DNA of 64,000 bases from [Bacillus] selenitireducens MLS10 (GCF_000093085.1 NC_014219.1:434001-498000), one strand, 5' to 3'. Positions 28,723 through 37,376 are shown, numbered from the stretch's first letter. Notes: generated by a model from the sequence alone, not told the origin. Translations and numbers: made by a program.

Positions 28723-30719
28723 GCAAGGAAGCGGTCCCGAACGAACAAACGAAGGAAGTCCTTGAGAAATATGACAATGAATCGAGAGTCAGAAGCTACC
28801 GGAAGTATTATGTGGGTCTCATCGTATCCATCATCGCCATCAGTCTGTCGGTGTATCATTTGTACACGTCTTACTTTGGTACACCGGTTACCTTGCAGCA
28901 CCGGTCGATCCACGTGGCAGTGGTCCTTGCCCTGATCTTTTTGATTTATCCGGCTTACAAGAAGCTCGACCGCAGGAAGCTGCACTGGTATGACGTGATC
29001 CTCGCCATGATGGCGATCTCGACAACGGTCTACATCTATATTGATTACGACGGCATCGTTCGCAGGGGCGGTATGCCGAACGAATGGGATCTCGTCTTTG
29101 GGCTGATCCTCGTTGCCCTCGTCCTTGAAGGCGCGAGACGCGTCACCGGTTGGGCGTTGCCTCTTCTTGCCACGCTGTTTATCGCCTATGGCCTGTACGG
29201 CAATCACCTGTCCGGTCTGTTCCGGCATCGTGGCTATGAGTGGAGTGATATCGTCAACTTCATGTATGTGACAACGGAAGGGGTTTACGGAACGGCCATT
29301 TCAGTATCGGCAACGTACATCTTCCTCTTTATTCTCTTTGGCGCGTTCTTACAGAAGTCGGGGATGGGTCAGTTCTTTAACGATCTCGCCCTGGCGATTG
29401 CCGGACAGACGAAGGGCGGACCGGCGAAAGTGTCCGTCATTGCCAGCGGGTTTCTCGGCAGTATTAACGGCGCGGCCGTGGCGAACGTCGTGACAACGGG
29501 GTCGTTTACGATTCCTTTAATGAAGAAGATTGGGTATAAGAAGGATTTCGCTGGCGCCGTCGAGGCATCTGCGAGTGTCGGGGGGCAGATTTTGCCGCCG
29601 ATCATGGGGGCGGCTGCTTTCATCATGGCCGAGATTCTCGGGATTGCATACCGGGATATCGCCCTTGCGGCACTATTGCCGGCACTGCTCTTCTATCTTG
29701 GGGTCATCATACAGATTCACCTCCGTGCGACAAAAGAAGGCCTGCAGGGGATTTCCAAAGAGAACTTGCCGCTTGTGAAGAACGTGATGATGGAACGCGG
29801 CCATCTGTTGATCCCGCTCTTGTTCCTGATGTATATGCTCTTCCTTAGCGGACGGACGATTATTTTCTCAGCGTTTCTCACGATTCTCGTGACTGTAGCT
29901 GTATCGATGATTCGAAAGACGACAAGGATGTCGGTGAAAGACATCATCGGGGCACTGGATAACGGTGCGAGAACGGCGCTTGCCGTGGCGATTGCCTGTG
30001 CGAGTGTCGGCATCATCGTCGGGATTGCCACATTGACAGGCTTCGGGCTGAAGCTTGCCAACGGGATTGTCATCCTTGGCGGTGAATCCCTGTTCCTGAC
30101 GCTCATGTTCACCATGGTGGCGTCGATCGTCCTCGGCATGGGTCTTCCGAGTATCCCGACGTATATCATCACGGCGACTATGGCGGCACCTGCCCTTGTG
30201 CAACTCGGCATTGAACCGCTCGTGGCCCACCTGTTTGTTTTCTACTTCGGGATCTTTGCGAACATCACGCCGCCGGTGGCTCTGGCTGCTTTCGCTGCAG
30301 CGGGGATATCCGGGGGACGGCAGATGAGGACCGGGGGCATCTCGATGAAGCTCGCCCTGGCCGGATTTATCGTCCCGTATATCTTTGTCTATAACAGCAA
30401 TCTTCTGCTTATCAATACAACGATTATGCAAGGGATCGTCGTTGTCATCACTTCCGTGATCGGGGTGACGATGCTGAGTTTCGCAGCAGAAGGCTATTTC
30501 TTCACGAAAATGAACTGGCTGTTCCGGGCTGTCCTCTTTGGCGGTGCGCTCCTGTTCATGAATCCGAACGGTTATCAGGATCTCATCGCCATTTTGATCC
30601 TTGTTGCCGTCGGTATTTTGCAATATATGAAAGCGAAGAAAGAAGGCGGGATCAACCTGCCTCTTGAAGGCTACCGGGACCGCTACGACCAGGAGGAACC
30701 GGCGATTGTTACCACGTAA
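28719..30719 (+). CDS. Fused TRAP transporter permease (4TM/12TM, TAXI type)
   Basis: A 666-residue membrane protein fusing the small DctQ-like part (N-terminal four helices, residues 25-130) to the large DctM-like channel (about 12 helices). Characteristic regions are SVIASGFLGSINGAAVANVVTTGSFTIPLMKKIGY, ASASVGGQILPPIMGAAAF and LGMGLPSIPTYIITA. It drives secondary, ion-coupled uptake of the substrate held by the TAXI lipoprotein. GGAGG lies 8 nt before the ATG at 28719. It is the third gene of the sigma-54 operon. Confidence 0.94.
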   Translation: MSKEAVPNEQTKEVLEKYDNESRVRSYRKYYVGLIVSIIAISLSVYHLYTSYFGTPVTLQHRSIHVAVVLALIFLIYPAYKKLDRRKLHWYDVILAMMAISTTVYIYIDYDGIVRRGGMPNEWDLVFGLILVALVLEGARRVTGWALPLLATLFIAYGLYGNHLSGLFRHRGYEWSDIVNFMYVTTEGVYGTAISVSATYIFLFILFGAFLQKSGMGQFFNDLALAIAGQTKGGPAKVSVIASGFLGSINGAAVANVVTTGSFTIPLMKKIGYKKDFAGAVEASASVGGQILPPIMGAAAFIMAEILGIAYRDIALAALLPALLFYLGVIIQIHLRATKEGLQGISKENLPLVKNVMMERGHLLIPLLFLMYMLFLSGRTIIFSAFLTILVTVAVSMIRKTTRMSVKDIIGALDNGARTALAVAIACASVGIIVGIATLTGFGLKLANGIVILGGESLFLTLMFTMVASIVLGMGLPSIPTYIITATMAAPALVQLGIEPLVAHLFVFYFGIFANITPPVALAAFAAAGISGGRQMRTGGISMKLALAGFIVPYIFVYNSNLLLINTTIMQGIVVVITSVIGVTMLSFAAEGYFFTKMNWLFRAVLFGGALLFMNPNGYQDLIAILILVAVGILQYMKAKKEGGINLPLEGYRDRYDQEEPAIVTT

Positions 30720-30764
30720 GTGTGGTAAACTGGGGAGACAGTCTATATGGAGGTGTCACCAGTT

Positions 30765-31682
30765 ATGAAACAAATCCAGCTAGGAACGAGCCCGCTGTTT
30801 TCCGGGAGACTGTCTCTCGGGTGCATGCGGATGGCGGATAAAACCGTTAAGGAAGCGGCGGGCGTCATTGAAGCAGCTTCGGAATCCGGGATCAACCTGT
30901 TTGATCACGCGGATATTTACGGCAAGGGGACGTCGGAAGAAATCTTCCGGGACGCCCTGAAAGAGACGTCACTCAAACGGGAAGAGATCCTGCTTCAGTC
31001 GAAGTGCGGCATTCGTGACGGGTATTTTGATTTCTCGAAAGATCATATTCTGAGCTCGGTGGACGGGATTTTAAAGCGTCTTGGAACCGATTACCTTGAT
31101 ACCCTTCTTCTTCACAGGCCGGACACGCTGATGGAACCGGAAGAAGTGGCAGAGGCCTTTGATACGCTTGCCGAGAGCGGGAAGGTCCGGGTGTTTGGTG
31201 TGAGTAATCAAAATCAGATGCAGATCGAGCTCTTGAAACGCTACGTCAAACAGCCGCTGCAGATCAATCAGCTGCAGCTGAGCCTCGCTCACACGCCGCT
31301 CATTGACGCGGGTCTGAACGTCAATATGGGGAATGATGCTGCCGTTGTCCGTGACGGCTATCTCCTTGAGTACAGCCGCCTTCATGATATGACCGTTCAG
31401 CCGTGGTCACCGTTTCAGCACGGGATGATTGAAGGGGTGTTCATTGATCATCCTGAATTTCCTGAATTGAATGCGGCTCTTAAAGAGACGGCAGAGGCGA
31501 AAGGGGTCAGTAAGTCTGCCATTGCCATCGCCTGGCTGTTGCACCATCCGGCAAAGATGCAGCCGGTGATCGGTTCGATGAACCCGGAGCGAATCAGAGA
31601 GATTGCCAAAGCGGACGGAGTCACCCTGACGCGTCCTGAATGGTATGCGCTCTACCGGGCGGCCGGGAATGACCTTCCTTAA
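30765..31682 (+). CDS. Aldo/keto reductase
   Basis: A 305-residue cytoplasmic TIM-barrel oxidoreductase. The catalytic set is visible: Asp/Tyr in FDHADIYG, Lys in LLQSKCGI, His in LLLHRPDTL; SVDGILKRLGTDYLDT is also typical. It most resembles the YdhF/oxidoreductase group that reduces carbonyls with NAD(P)H; substrate unknown. GGAGG is well placed before the ATG at 30765, so the upstream ATG at 30747 is rejected. It begins 45 bp after the TRAP permease with no terminator between, so it may be read from that operon. Confidence 0.9.
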   Translation: MKQIQLGTSPLFSGRLSLGCMRMADKTVKEAAGVIEAASESGINLFDHADIYGKGTSEEIFRDALKETSLKREEILLQSKCGIRDGYFDFSKDHILSSVDGILKRLGTDYLDTLLLHRPDTLMEPEEVAEAFDTLAESGKVRVFGVSNQNQMQIELLKRYVKQPLQINQLQLSLAHTPLIDAGLNVNMGNDAAVVRDGYLLEYSRLHDMTVQPWSPFQHGMIEGVFIDHPEFPELNAALKETAEAKGVSKSAIAIAWLLHHPAKMQPVIGSMNPERIREIAKADGVTLTRPEWYALYRAAGNDLP

Positions 31683-31719
31683 GGAACCGGGGCGGTGCAA
31701 AGAGTTTTAATAGGAAAGA

Positions 31720-31757
31720 ACAAAAAACCCGAAAAACTTTTTTCGGGTTTTTTGTTG
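31720..31757 (+). terminator. Rho-independent terminator
   Basis: AAAAAACCCGAAAAA pairs with TTTTTCGGGTTTTTT around a very short loop after the aldo/keto reductase gene. Strong, with flanking A and T runs. Confidence 0.9.
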
Positions 31758-31783
31758 ACAGCAGAAACACTCTGTTATACAAT
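31755..31783 (+). promoter_or_regulatory. Strong sigma-A promoter of the small protein gene
   Basis: TTGACA (31755-31760), a 17-bp spacer and TACAAT (31778-31783) make a near-consensus vegetative promoter. It starts inside the T-tail of the preceding terminator. Confidence 0.75.
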
Positions 31784-31829
31784 ACAGTTACAAATTAAAT
31801 CTGTACTATAACAAAAGGAGATGATTTCA

Positions 31830-31979
31830 ATGAAAAGACGGGAACGAGAGAACATGATTCACTTTCTGATGCAGGTGCGCAACACATCACAGGAAAGACT
31901 GATGGTGATGACGGATGAGGATATTGAGTATCTGTACTCAAGGGAGTATGATGAGCAGGAAGCGTATGAGTATCTCTGA
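31830..31979 (+). CDS. Small protein, BH0509-like (49 residues)
   Basis: The ORF reads MKRRERENMIHFLMQVRNTS, then a helical, strongly acidic C-terminus (MTDEDIEYLYSREYDEQEAYEYL). AAAGGAG lies 9 nt before the ATG. It has its own strong promoter upstream and a terminator 68 bp downstream, so it is a free-standing transcription unit. The start RERENMIxFLxxVR and MTDEDIEYLY resemble the BH0509 family of small Bacillus proteins, whose function is unknown. No Cys, no membrane segment; probably a small cytoplasmic helical protein. Confidence 0.78.
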   Translation: MKRRERENMIHFLMQVRNTSQERLMVMTDEDIEYLYSREYDEQEAYEYL

Positions 31980-32046
31980 TCTGTTTTAACACAGCACGGT
32001 GAACTTCGGGAAATCATCTCCTGACTTCCAGAAAAAGATGTACATG

Positions 32047-32084
32047 AACCTCCGGACGGCAATGGCCGTAACCGGAGGTTTTTT
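32047..32084 (+). terminator. Rho-independent terminator
   Basis: AACCTCCGG (32047-32055) pairs with CCGGAGGTT (32072-32080), with inner ACGGC/GCCGT pairing; TTTT follows. It ends the small-protein transcript. Confidence 0.88.
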
Positions 32085-32126
32085 GTGGTAGAATAGAACC
32101 AGATGGATACGTGAGGGGGAATCGTG

Positions 32127-33068
32127 ATGAGAGGGATGCTCGCAGTTCTGGTTTTGCTGATGATGTCGTCTTGCGCAAATGATGATGAAGTCGTCAGAGA
32201 TTCTTTTCCCGAGGAAGCCGTGACGATCATTGTACCCTACAGTCCGGGAGGATCTTCTGATCAAATGGCGCGGCTGACTGCCGAAGGGCTCAGTGATTAT
32301 TGGGGCATCGAGGTTATCGTGGACAATCACGATGGCCGTCAGTCCGGAAGCGGGCTTTTGGCTATTGCCGAAGCGGATGCGGACGGGTATACACTCGGCA
32401 TGTTCGGGAACCCTGATGAACTCGTTCACGCGAGACTTTATGACACGGAACTTGCCATGACGGACTATGATTATCTGATGGGTTTTGATCAGATGCCTCA
32501 TGCCCTGCTTGCAGGTCCGGGTTTTGAAGGCGAAGACTTTGAAGACTGGATCGACATTGCGAACAGACAGCCGGGCCGTTTAACAGTCGGGCATTCCGGC
32601 TCTCTTGGCGAACTTATGATTTTTTTACTGGAGAATGAAACCGGGGTTGATGTAACCCCTGTCCGCTACGATGGCGGCGGTGAACTGATCCAGGCATTAA
32701 GCGAGGATCAGATTGATACGGCATTATCGTCCTGTGAGGCGGCCGATGATGTGGCCCGCTCGGGTGGACGGAAGCTCGGCTGTACAGGCAGTCCGGATGG
32801 GGATGGGACGACATTTTCTGAACAGGGCTATGAAATACTCCTCAATGTCATGCGTGTCCTCGTTGCCCCTCAGGGGATCCCCGCTGACCACAGGGATGAA
32901 ATCATCAGTGCCCTTGAAACGGTCTTTGAGACAGAAGCCTGGCAAGAGGCTGTTGCAGATGCAGAGATTGCTTTTGTACAGACAGGCCCTGACGATCTGA
33001 TGGAGCTTGTGAGAGAGATGGATGAAAAAATTGAACGTCGGATTGAAGAAGCTGAACTCAGTCGCTGA
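32127..33068 (+). CDS. TctC/Bug-family tricarboxylate-binding lipoprotein (orphan)
   Basis: A 313-residue lipoprotein with a short signal peptide and lipobox ending at Cys16 (LLMMSSC), followed by a TctC-type receptor domain. ITIIVPYSPGGSSDQMAR-like sequence (residues 34-50 region) is the ligand-clamping segment. The C-terminal half carries VLVAPQGIPADHRDEIISALE, typical of the family. GGGGGA lies before the ATG. The TctA and TctB membrane components are not encoded beside it or elsewhere in the window, so it either serves a distant transporter or acts as a sensor. Substrates of the family are citrate-like and other carboxylates. Confidence 0.88.
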   Translation: MRGMLAVLVLLMMSSCANDDEVVRDSFPEEAVTIIVPYSPGGSSDQMARLTAEGLSDYWGIEVIVDNHDGRQSGSGLLAIAEADADGYTLGMFGNPDELVHARLYDTELAMTDYDYLMGFDQMPHALLAGPGFEGEDFEDWIDIANRQPGRLTVGHSGSLGELMIFLLENETGVDVTPVRYDGGGELIQALSEDQIDTALSSCEAADDVARSGGRKLGCTGSPDGDGTTFSEQGYEILLNVMRVLVAPQGIPADHRDEIISALETVFETEAWQEAVADAEIAFVQTGPDDLMELVREMDEKIERRIEEAELSR

Positions 33069-33107
33069 GTGACTGCGTTCAGCTGAAGAAAGATTCGGTG
33101 ACAGTGA

Positions 33108-33141
33108 ATCAAAGCCGGGGGCATCGTCCTTCGGCTTTGAT
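33108..33141 (+). terminator. Probable terminator hairpin after the TctC-like gene
   Basis: ATCAAAGCCG (33108-33117) pairs perfectly with CGGCTTTGAT (33132-33141). Only a short T stretch (GTGCGTTTG) follows, so termination may be partial. Confidence 0.5.
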
Positions 33142-33235
33142 GTGCGTTTGTGGTCGCAGTATCCCAGTGAGAGCCCGAAAAATACGCGCCCACAAGGTTA
33201 TAGAAAGCAGAGTGATAAAACTTTGGCCAAAAGTA

Positions 33236-33277
33236 TTGACAATTTGGTGAAAGTTTATTACTATACCCATAGGGGTA
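33236..33277 (+). promoter_or_regulatory. Promoter with CsoR/CstR-type operator for the rhodanese-MBL gene
   Basis: TTGACA (33236-33241) and TACTAT (33259-33264) are 17 bp apart. Directly after the -10 box lies the inverted repeat TACCCATAGGGGTA (33264-33277). CsoR/CstR-type repressors bind such TACCC/GGGTA sites, and CstR regulates persulfide-handling genes of this kind in other Firmicutes. The repressor gene is not seen here. Confidence 0.68.
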
Positions 33278-33331
33278 AAGTTACTAATGAAGATGACAAA
33301 AGAGAACCCCCATCTTTTTTTACTCAAAATA

Positions 33332-33347
33332 ATACCTACACAGGTAT
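33332..33347 (+). promoter_or_regulatory. Second inverted repeat before the rhodanese-MBL gene
   Basis: ATACCTACACAGGTAT is a perfect 6-bp inverted repeat with a 4-bp centre, 12 bp before the ribosome site AAGGAGG. It resembles the upstream operator in its ACC/GGT arms and could be a second, weaker repressor site or a leader hairpin. Confidence 0.5.
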
Positions 33348-33375
33348 AATTTAAAATCCAAGGAGGATGTTGAAG

Positions 33376-34518
33376 ATGAGCTTAAAAGTAATGACTGCAA
33401 ACGAATTGGGACAGAAGATTATTGCACGTGAGGATCTGTTTATCCTGGACGTGAGAAATGAAGATGCCTATCAGGACTGGAAAATCGAAGGTGACAGCAT
33501 TACCTCAATCAACAAGCCGTATTTTGATCTGATTGATGGTGTGGATGAGATCCTCGGAGAACTTCCAAAAGATAAAGAGATTTTGGTTGCCTGTGCGAAA
33601 GAAGGTTCTTCACAGTTCGTCGCAGAGCAGATCGTGGAAGCGACAGGGCAGGATGTATACTATCTTGAAGGCGGAATGAAGAATTATTCAGAGGACCTTC
33701 AGCCGGTGAAGCTCGGTGACCTCAGTAACGGCGGAGAGCTGTATCAGTTCGTACGTCTCGGTAAAGGGTGCCTCTCTTATATCGCAGTGGCCAAGAACGG
33801 GGATGCAGCGATCGTGGATACGACGAGAATGGTTGATCAGTACCAGGCCTTCCTCGATGATAAAAAAGCAACGCTCAAGCATGCCATCGATACTCACCTT
33901 CATGCAGACCACATTTCCGGAGCAAGAACGATGCGCGAGCGAACAGGCGCAAAATACTGGCTTCCTTCGAAAGATGCGGATGAAGTCCAGTTCAACTATG
34001 AAGCGTTTGAAGACGGTCAGGAATTGACGATTGGCGCGGCGGGCGAAGAGATTCAGCTGAAGGCTGTTTATTCACCAGGCCACACCATCGGCAGTACTTC
34101 GGTCATCATTGACGATCAGTATCTCGTGACAGGGGACATTCTCTTCGTTGAATCCATCGGCCGTCCGGACCTTGCAGGGAAAGCGGAAGACTGGGTTGGC
34201 GATCTGAGAAACTCGCTTTACGTGACGTTTAAGAACCTTGATCAGAACCTGAAAGTGCTCCCGGCTCACTTCGCCAAGTTTGCGGAAGTCGATGAGCATG
34301 GCCGTGTCTTTGAAACACTTGAAGAGCTGTTCAAGACAAACGAAGGGCTCCAGTTTGAGGATGAGGCGGAATTCCGAAGCTATGTAACAGGAAATCTCCC
34401 GCCACAGCCAAACTCCTACCAGGAAATCCGTCAGACCAACATGGGGAAAATCGATCCGGAACCGGAAGAAAAAACGGAAATGGAAATCGGCCCTAACCGC
34501 TGCGCTGTAACGGAATAA
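33376..34518 (+). CDS. Rhodanese-MBL fold protein (persulfide dioxygenase/sulfurtransferase-like)
   Basis: A 380-residue cytoplasmic protein. An N-terminal rhodanese domain (residues 1-110) has its active-site Cys73 in [10 protein letters not shown] metallo-beta-lactamase domain follows with HLHADH at 174-179 and GHTIGSTS; this resembles the ETHE1/CstB group of persulfide dioxygenases but with rhodanese first rather than last. It should oxidise or transfer sulfane sulfur to keep reactive sulfur low. AAGGAGG lies 9 nt before the ATG at 33376; an ATG at 33367 lies directly on it and is rejected. The operator at its promoter and the SulP transporter next door fit sulfur metabolism. Confidence 0.87.
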   Translation: MSLKVMTANELGQKIIAREDLFILDVRNEDAYQDWKIEGDSITSINKPYFDLIDGVDEILGELPKDKEILVACAKEGSSQFVAEQIVEATGQDVYYLEGGMKNYSEDLQPVKLGDLSNGGELYQFVRLGKGCLSYIAVAKNGDAAIVDTTRMVDQYQAFLDDKKATLKHAIDTHLHADHISGARTMRERTGAKYWLPSKDADEVQFNYEAFEDGQELTIGAAGEEIQLKAVYSPGHTIGSTSVIIDDQYLVTGDILFVESIGRPDLAGKAEDWVGDLRNSLYVTFKNLDQNLKVLPAHFAKFAEVDEHGRVFETLEELFKTNEGLQFEDEAEFRSYVTGNLPPQPNSYQEIRQTNMGKIDPEPEEKTEMEIGPNRCAVTE

Positions 34519-34540
34519 CAAACCAATTATACGGGACAAA

Positions 34541-34576
34541 GGCCTGGTCTTTCATTCGAAAGGCCGGGCTTCCCTT
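34541..34576 (+). terminator. Probable terminator after the rhodanese-MBL gene
   Basis: GGCCTGGTCTTTC pairs with GAAAGGCCGGGCT (34558-34570) using G-U pairs, followed by TCCCTTTCG. The T-tract is interrupted, so some read-through into the SulP gene is possible. Confidence 0.6.
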
Positions 34577-34625
34577 TCGTAATCAGATGAAGGTATGAGA
34601 AAAGAACGGAAAGCGGGTGCCGACG

Positions 34626-36296
34626 ATGCAACAGTGGTTTCCTTTATGGCAGCAGTTACAACACTATGATCTGAAATCAGATCTCAAGGGGGATCTGAAT
34701 GCGGCGCTCATTGTCGCGATTATGCTCATTCCGCAGGGGATGGCCTATGCGATGCTTGCCGGGCTTCCGCCGGTGATGGGGCTCTATGCGTCAACTGTCC
34801 CGCTGTTTATTTACGCACTTATGGGCACGTCGAGGCAGCTCGCCGTCGGACCGGTTGCCATGGTGTCGCTGTTAATTTTTACGGGCGTATCCGGGCTTGC
34901 AGAACCCGGGAGTGCGGAGTACATCAGCTATGTCATCCTCCTGGCCCTGATGACCGGCGTGATTCAGCTGCTCCTCGGTGTATTGAAGCTTGGGGTGATT
35001 ACGAAATTCATCTCCCACGCCGTCATCAGCGGCTTCACCTCTGCGGCGGCGATTGTCATCGGCTTCAGTCAACTGAATCATCTGCTCGGCATGGATCTTG
35101 GCGATTCGAAGAATGTCTTTGTGATTGCCGGAACGGTCGTCGCCCGGTTCACGGAGATTGATCCTTTGACACTCTCCCTTGGCGTCGGCGGTATGCTGAT
35201 TCTGATTGTGGCAAAGAAGAAGATCCCGAAGATTCCGGCACCGCTTTTTGTGGTCGTTTTGGCGATTGGACTCGTGCAGGTGTTTAACCTGCATGATCAG
35301 GGTGTGCGGATCGTCGGTGATATCCCGGGGGGGCTGCCGGGGATCACGGTGCCTGACGTGTCCGTTGATACGATGCTGATCCTCATTCCGACGGCACTGA
35401 CGATCGCGATTATCGGGTTTGTTGAATCCTATGCGATGGCGAAAGTCATCTCCACAAAGGAGAAATATCCGATCAGTGCCGACGCGGAGCTCCGGGCACT
35501 GGGGGCCGCCAATGTCGGCGCCGGTTTTTTCTCCGGCTTTCCGGTTACCGGCGGTTTCTCCAGATCCGCCGTCAACTATGAATCCGGTGCAAGAACGGGC
35601 ATGGCGTCTGTGTTCACGGGGCTGTTCATCGTATTGACGCTGCTCTTTTTCACCTCCTGGTTCTACTATTTGCCGCGTGCGATTCTTGCTGCGATTATCC
35701 TTGTTGCGGTATACGGGCTGATTGACTTCAAAGAAGCGAAGCATCTCTTCCAGGTGAAGAAAGTGGACGGTATCACCCTCATTGTCACGTTTATGGCGAC
35801 GCTTGTGATCGGGATTGAAATGGGCATTCTGATCGGGATTCTCTTCTCTCTCGGGGTCTTTATTTACAGAAGCGCCAAGCCGCATATGGCAGAGCTCGGC
35901 TATGTGAAGGGCATGGATGATTATTTGAATATTGAGCGGTTTCCGGAAGCGGAGACGTTTGACGATGTCCTGATGATCCGGATTGATGCCCCGATTTATT
36001 TTGCGAATATGGCGTATATTGAAGAACATCTCAGAGAACGCATGATTGAGCATTCGCATTTAAAGCATGTCGTGATCGATTTTTCCGGGGTGAATGATAT
36101 GGATGCGGTGGCCCTTGATGAGTTTGATGAATGGCTCGATTATCACCGCTCTGAAGGAGTTCATTTCTACTTCGTGCTCGTCCGGGGGCCGGTTCGGGAT
36201 CTCTTTGCCCGCTACGGCTGGACCGATGCGCACCATGATGAATTCTGTTATCATTCGGTGCAGGAAGCACTGACGGATCTGAAGAAAATCGGATAA
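34626..36296 (+). CDS. SulP-family anion transporter with STAS domain
   Basis: A 556-residue membrane protein with about twelve hydrophobic segments and a cytoplasmic C-terminal STAS domain (about residues 430-550; VVIDFSGVNDMDAVALD). Family features include LIVAIMLIPQGMAYAMLAGLPPVMGLYAS and VTGGFSRSAVN. SulP proteins move sulfate, bicarbonate or other anions; the nearby persulfide gene favours sulfate or related oxyanion, but bicarbonate is possible. A GTG at 34617 is also open; the ATG at 34626 is chosen. No paired carbonic anhydrase gene is seen, which would have hinted at bicarbonate. Confidence 0.9.
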   Translation: MQQWFPLWQQLQHYDLKSDLKGDLNAALIVAIMLIPQGMAYAMLAGLPPVMGLYASTVPLFIYALMGTSRQLAVGPVAMVSLLIFTGVSGLAEPGSAEYISYVILLALMTGVIQLLLGVLKLGVITKFISHAVISGFTSAAAIVIGFSQLNHLLGMDLGDSKNVFVIAGTVVARFTEIDPLTLSLGVGGMLILIVAKKKIPKIPAPLFVVVLAIGLVQVFNLHDQGVRIVGDIPGGLPGITVPDVSVDTMLILIPTALTIAIIGFVESYAMAKVISTKEKYPISADAELRALGAANVGAGFFSGFPVTGGFSRSAVNYESGARTGMASVFTGLFIVLTLLFFTSWFYYLPRAILAAIILVAVYGLIDFKEAKHLFQVKKVDGITLIVTFMATLVIGIEMGILIGILFSLGVFIYRSAKPHMAELGYVKGMDDYLNIERFPEAETFDDVLMIRIDAPIYFANMAYIEEHLRERMIEHSHLKHVVIDFSGVNDMDAVALDEFDEWLDYHRSEGVHFYFVLVRGPVRDLFARYGWTDAHHDEFCYHSVQEALTDLKKIG

Positions 36297-36309
36297 GCTG
36301 TACTCAGGG

Positions 36310-36341
36310 AGCACGCACCTCATCCAGGTGGCGTGCTCCAT
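36310..36341 (+). terminator. Hairpin after the SulP gene
   Basis: GGAGCACGC...ACCT pairs with AGGT...GCGTGCTCC across a short loop, 13 bp after the stop codon. No T-run follows, so it may protect the 3' end rather than terminate by itself. Confidence 0.55.
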
Positions 36342-36446
36342 TCATGTGGAGAGGGCAAGCAGGTTCGTATATACTGAGGGAAAGGCCTGGTTGGGAACGC
36401 GCAACTGCGCCGGATTTAAGAACTGATCAAAGAACGGAGTGAGGAA

Positions 36447-37376
36447 ATGGAGCTGCATATGCTCGGCACCGGTGCCGGTGTTCCGACGAAGGAGAGAAAT
36501 GTCACTGCGATGGTGATGAAAGGTGTGGACGGCAAAAAAGCATGCTGGATGATTGACTGCGGTGAGGGGACCCAGCATCAGATCCTGCACGCTCCGATCA
36601 AGGCGGGGGCGATCACGAAGGTGTTCATCACTCATCTGCACGGGGATCATCTATACGGACTTCCGGGCTTCCTCGGGAGCCGGTCGTTTCAGGGGGCGGA
36701 TCAGCCTCTCACGGTATATGGTCCCTCAGGTCTCAGGCCTTATATTGAACAGAGCCTCGCCGTCAGCGGGACCCATTTGACGTATCCGCTGACGGTGCAT
36801 GAAGTGGAGGAAGGAGAGATTGTGGACGACGGCAACTGGCGCATCAGCTGCCTCGCCCTCGACCACCGCATGCCTTCTTTTGGCTACCGGTTTGACGAAA
36901 AGGAGCAGCCGGGACGCTTGGATCGGGAGCGTCTGTTAAAGGACGATATCCCTTCCGGTCCATGGCTTGGTGACCTGAAGGAACAAAAAACTGTCACGCT
37001 CCCTGACGGTCGGGTGGTCGATGGCAGAGACTATGTCACGGAACCGGTGAAAGGACGCCGCATCGTTATCTTAGGTGACACCCGCCCCATGCCGGCAGTT
37101 GCCGATTTTGCAAAAGAGGCGGATCTGCTTGTTCATGAGGCGACGTTTATGGCGGGTGAGAGGGAGACCGCCGACCGCTTCGCCCATTCGACGACCCTTG
37201 ATGCTGCGGAGATTGCCCGGCAGGCGGATGTGAGCCGCCTCCTTCTCACCCATATCAGTGCCCGCTATAAGGCAGCGGATATGGCCGGATATACGGAAGA
37301 AGCCCGCTCGCGGTTTCCGAATACAAAAACAGCGGCGGACTTCGGTGTTTATTCATTGGAGCGTGGGGACCGGTAG
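36447..37376 (+). CDS. rnz: Ribonuclease Z
   Basis: A 309-residue metallo-beta-lactamase-fold endonuclease that cuts the 3' trailer from tRNA precursors lacking encoded CCA. The metal site THLHGDHLYGLPG (His-x-His-x-Asp-His near residues 61-66) and the family stretch AHSTTLDAAEIARQADVSRLLLTHISARY are intact, as is the exosite-like loop around DERLLKDDIPSGPWLG-type sequence. GAGTGAGG precedes the ATG. Its 3' end overlaps the convergent GGDEF gene by 28 bp. Confidence 0.95.
   Translation: MELHMLGTGAGVPTKERNVTAMVMKGVDGKKACWMIDCGEGTQHQILHAPIKAGAITKVFITHLHGDHLYGLPGFLGSRSFQGADQPLTVYGPSGLRPYIEQSLAVSGTHLTYPLTVHEVEEGEIVDDGNWRISCLALDHRMPSFGYRFDEKEQPGRLDRERLLKDDIPSGPWLGDLKEQKTVTLPDGRVVDGRDYVTEPVKGRRIVILGDTRPMPAVADFAKEADLLVHEATFMAGERETADRFAHSTTLDAAEIARQADVSRLLLTHISARYKAADMAGYTEEARSRFPNTKTAADFGVYSLERGDR

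Noticed and set aside
33069-33375. Riboswitch or T-box leader before the rhodanese-MBL gene
   Set aside because: The 300-bp gap is explained by a terminator hairpin, a sigma-A promoter and CsoR-like palindromes. No T-box, SAM or other riboswitch core sequence was seen.
34872-36059. Long open frame (395 codons) on the minus strand
   Set aside because: It lies wholly inside the SulP gene, has no ribosome site, and its translation is rich in Arg, Asp and His with no family pattern. It is a by-product of codon bias on the coding strand.
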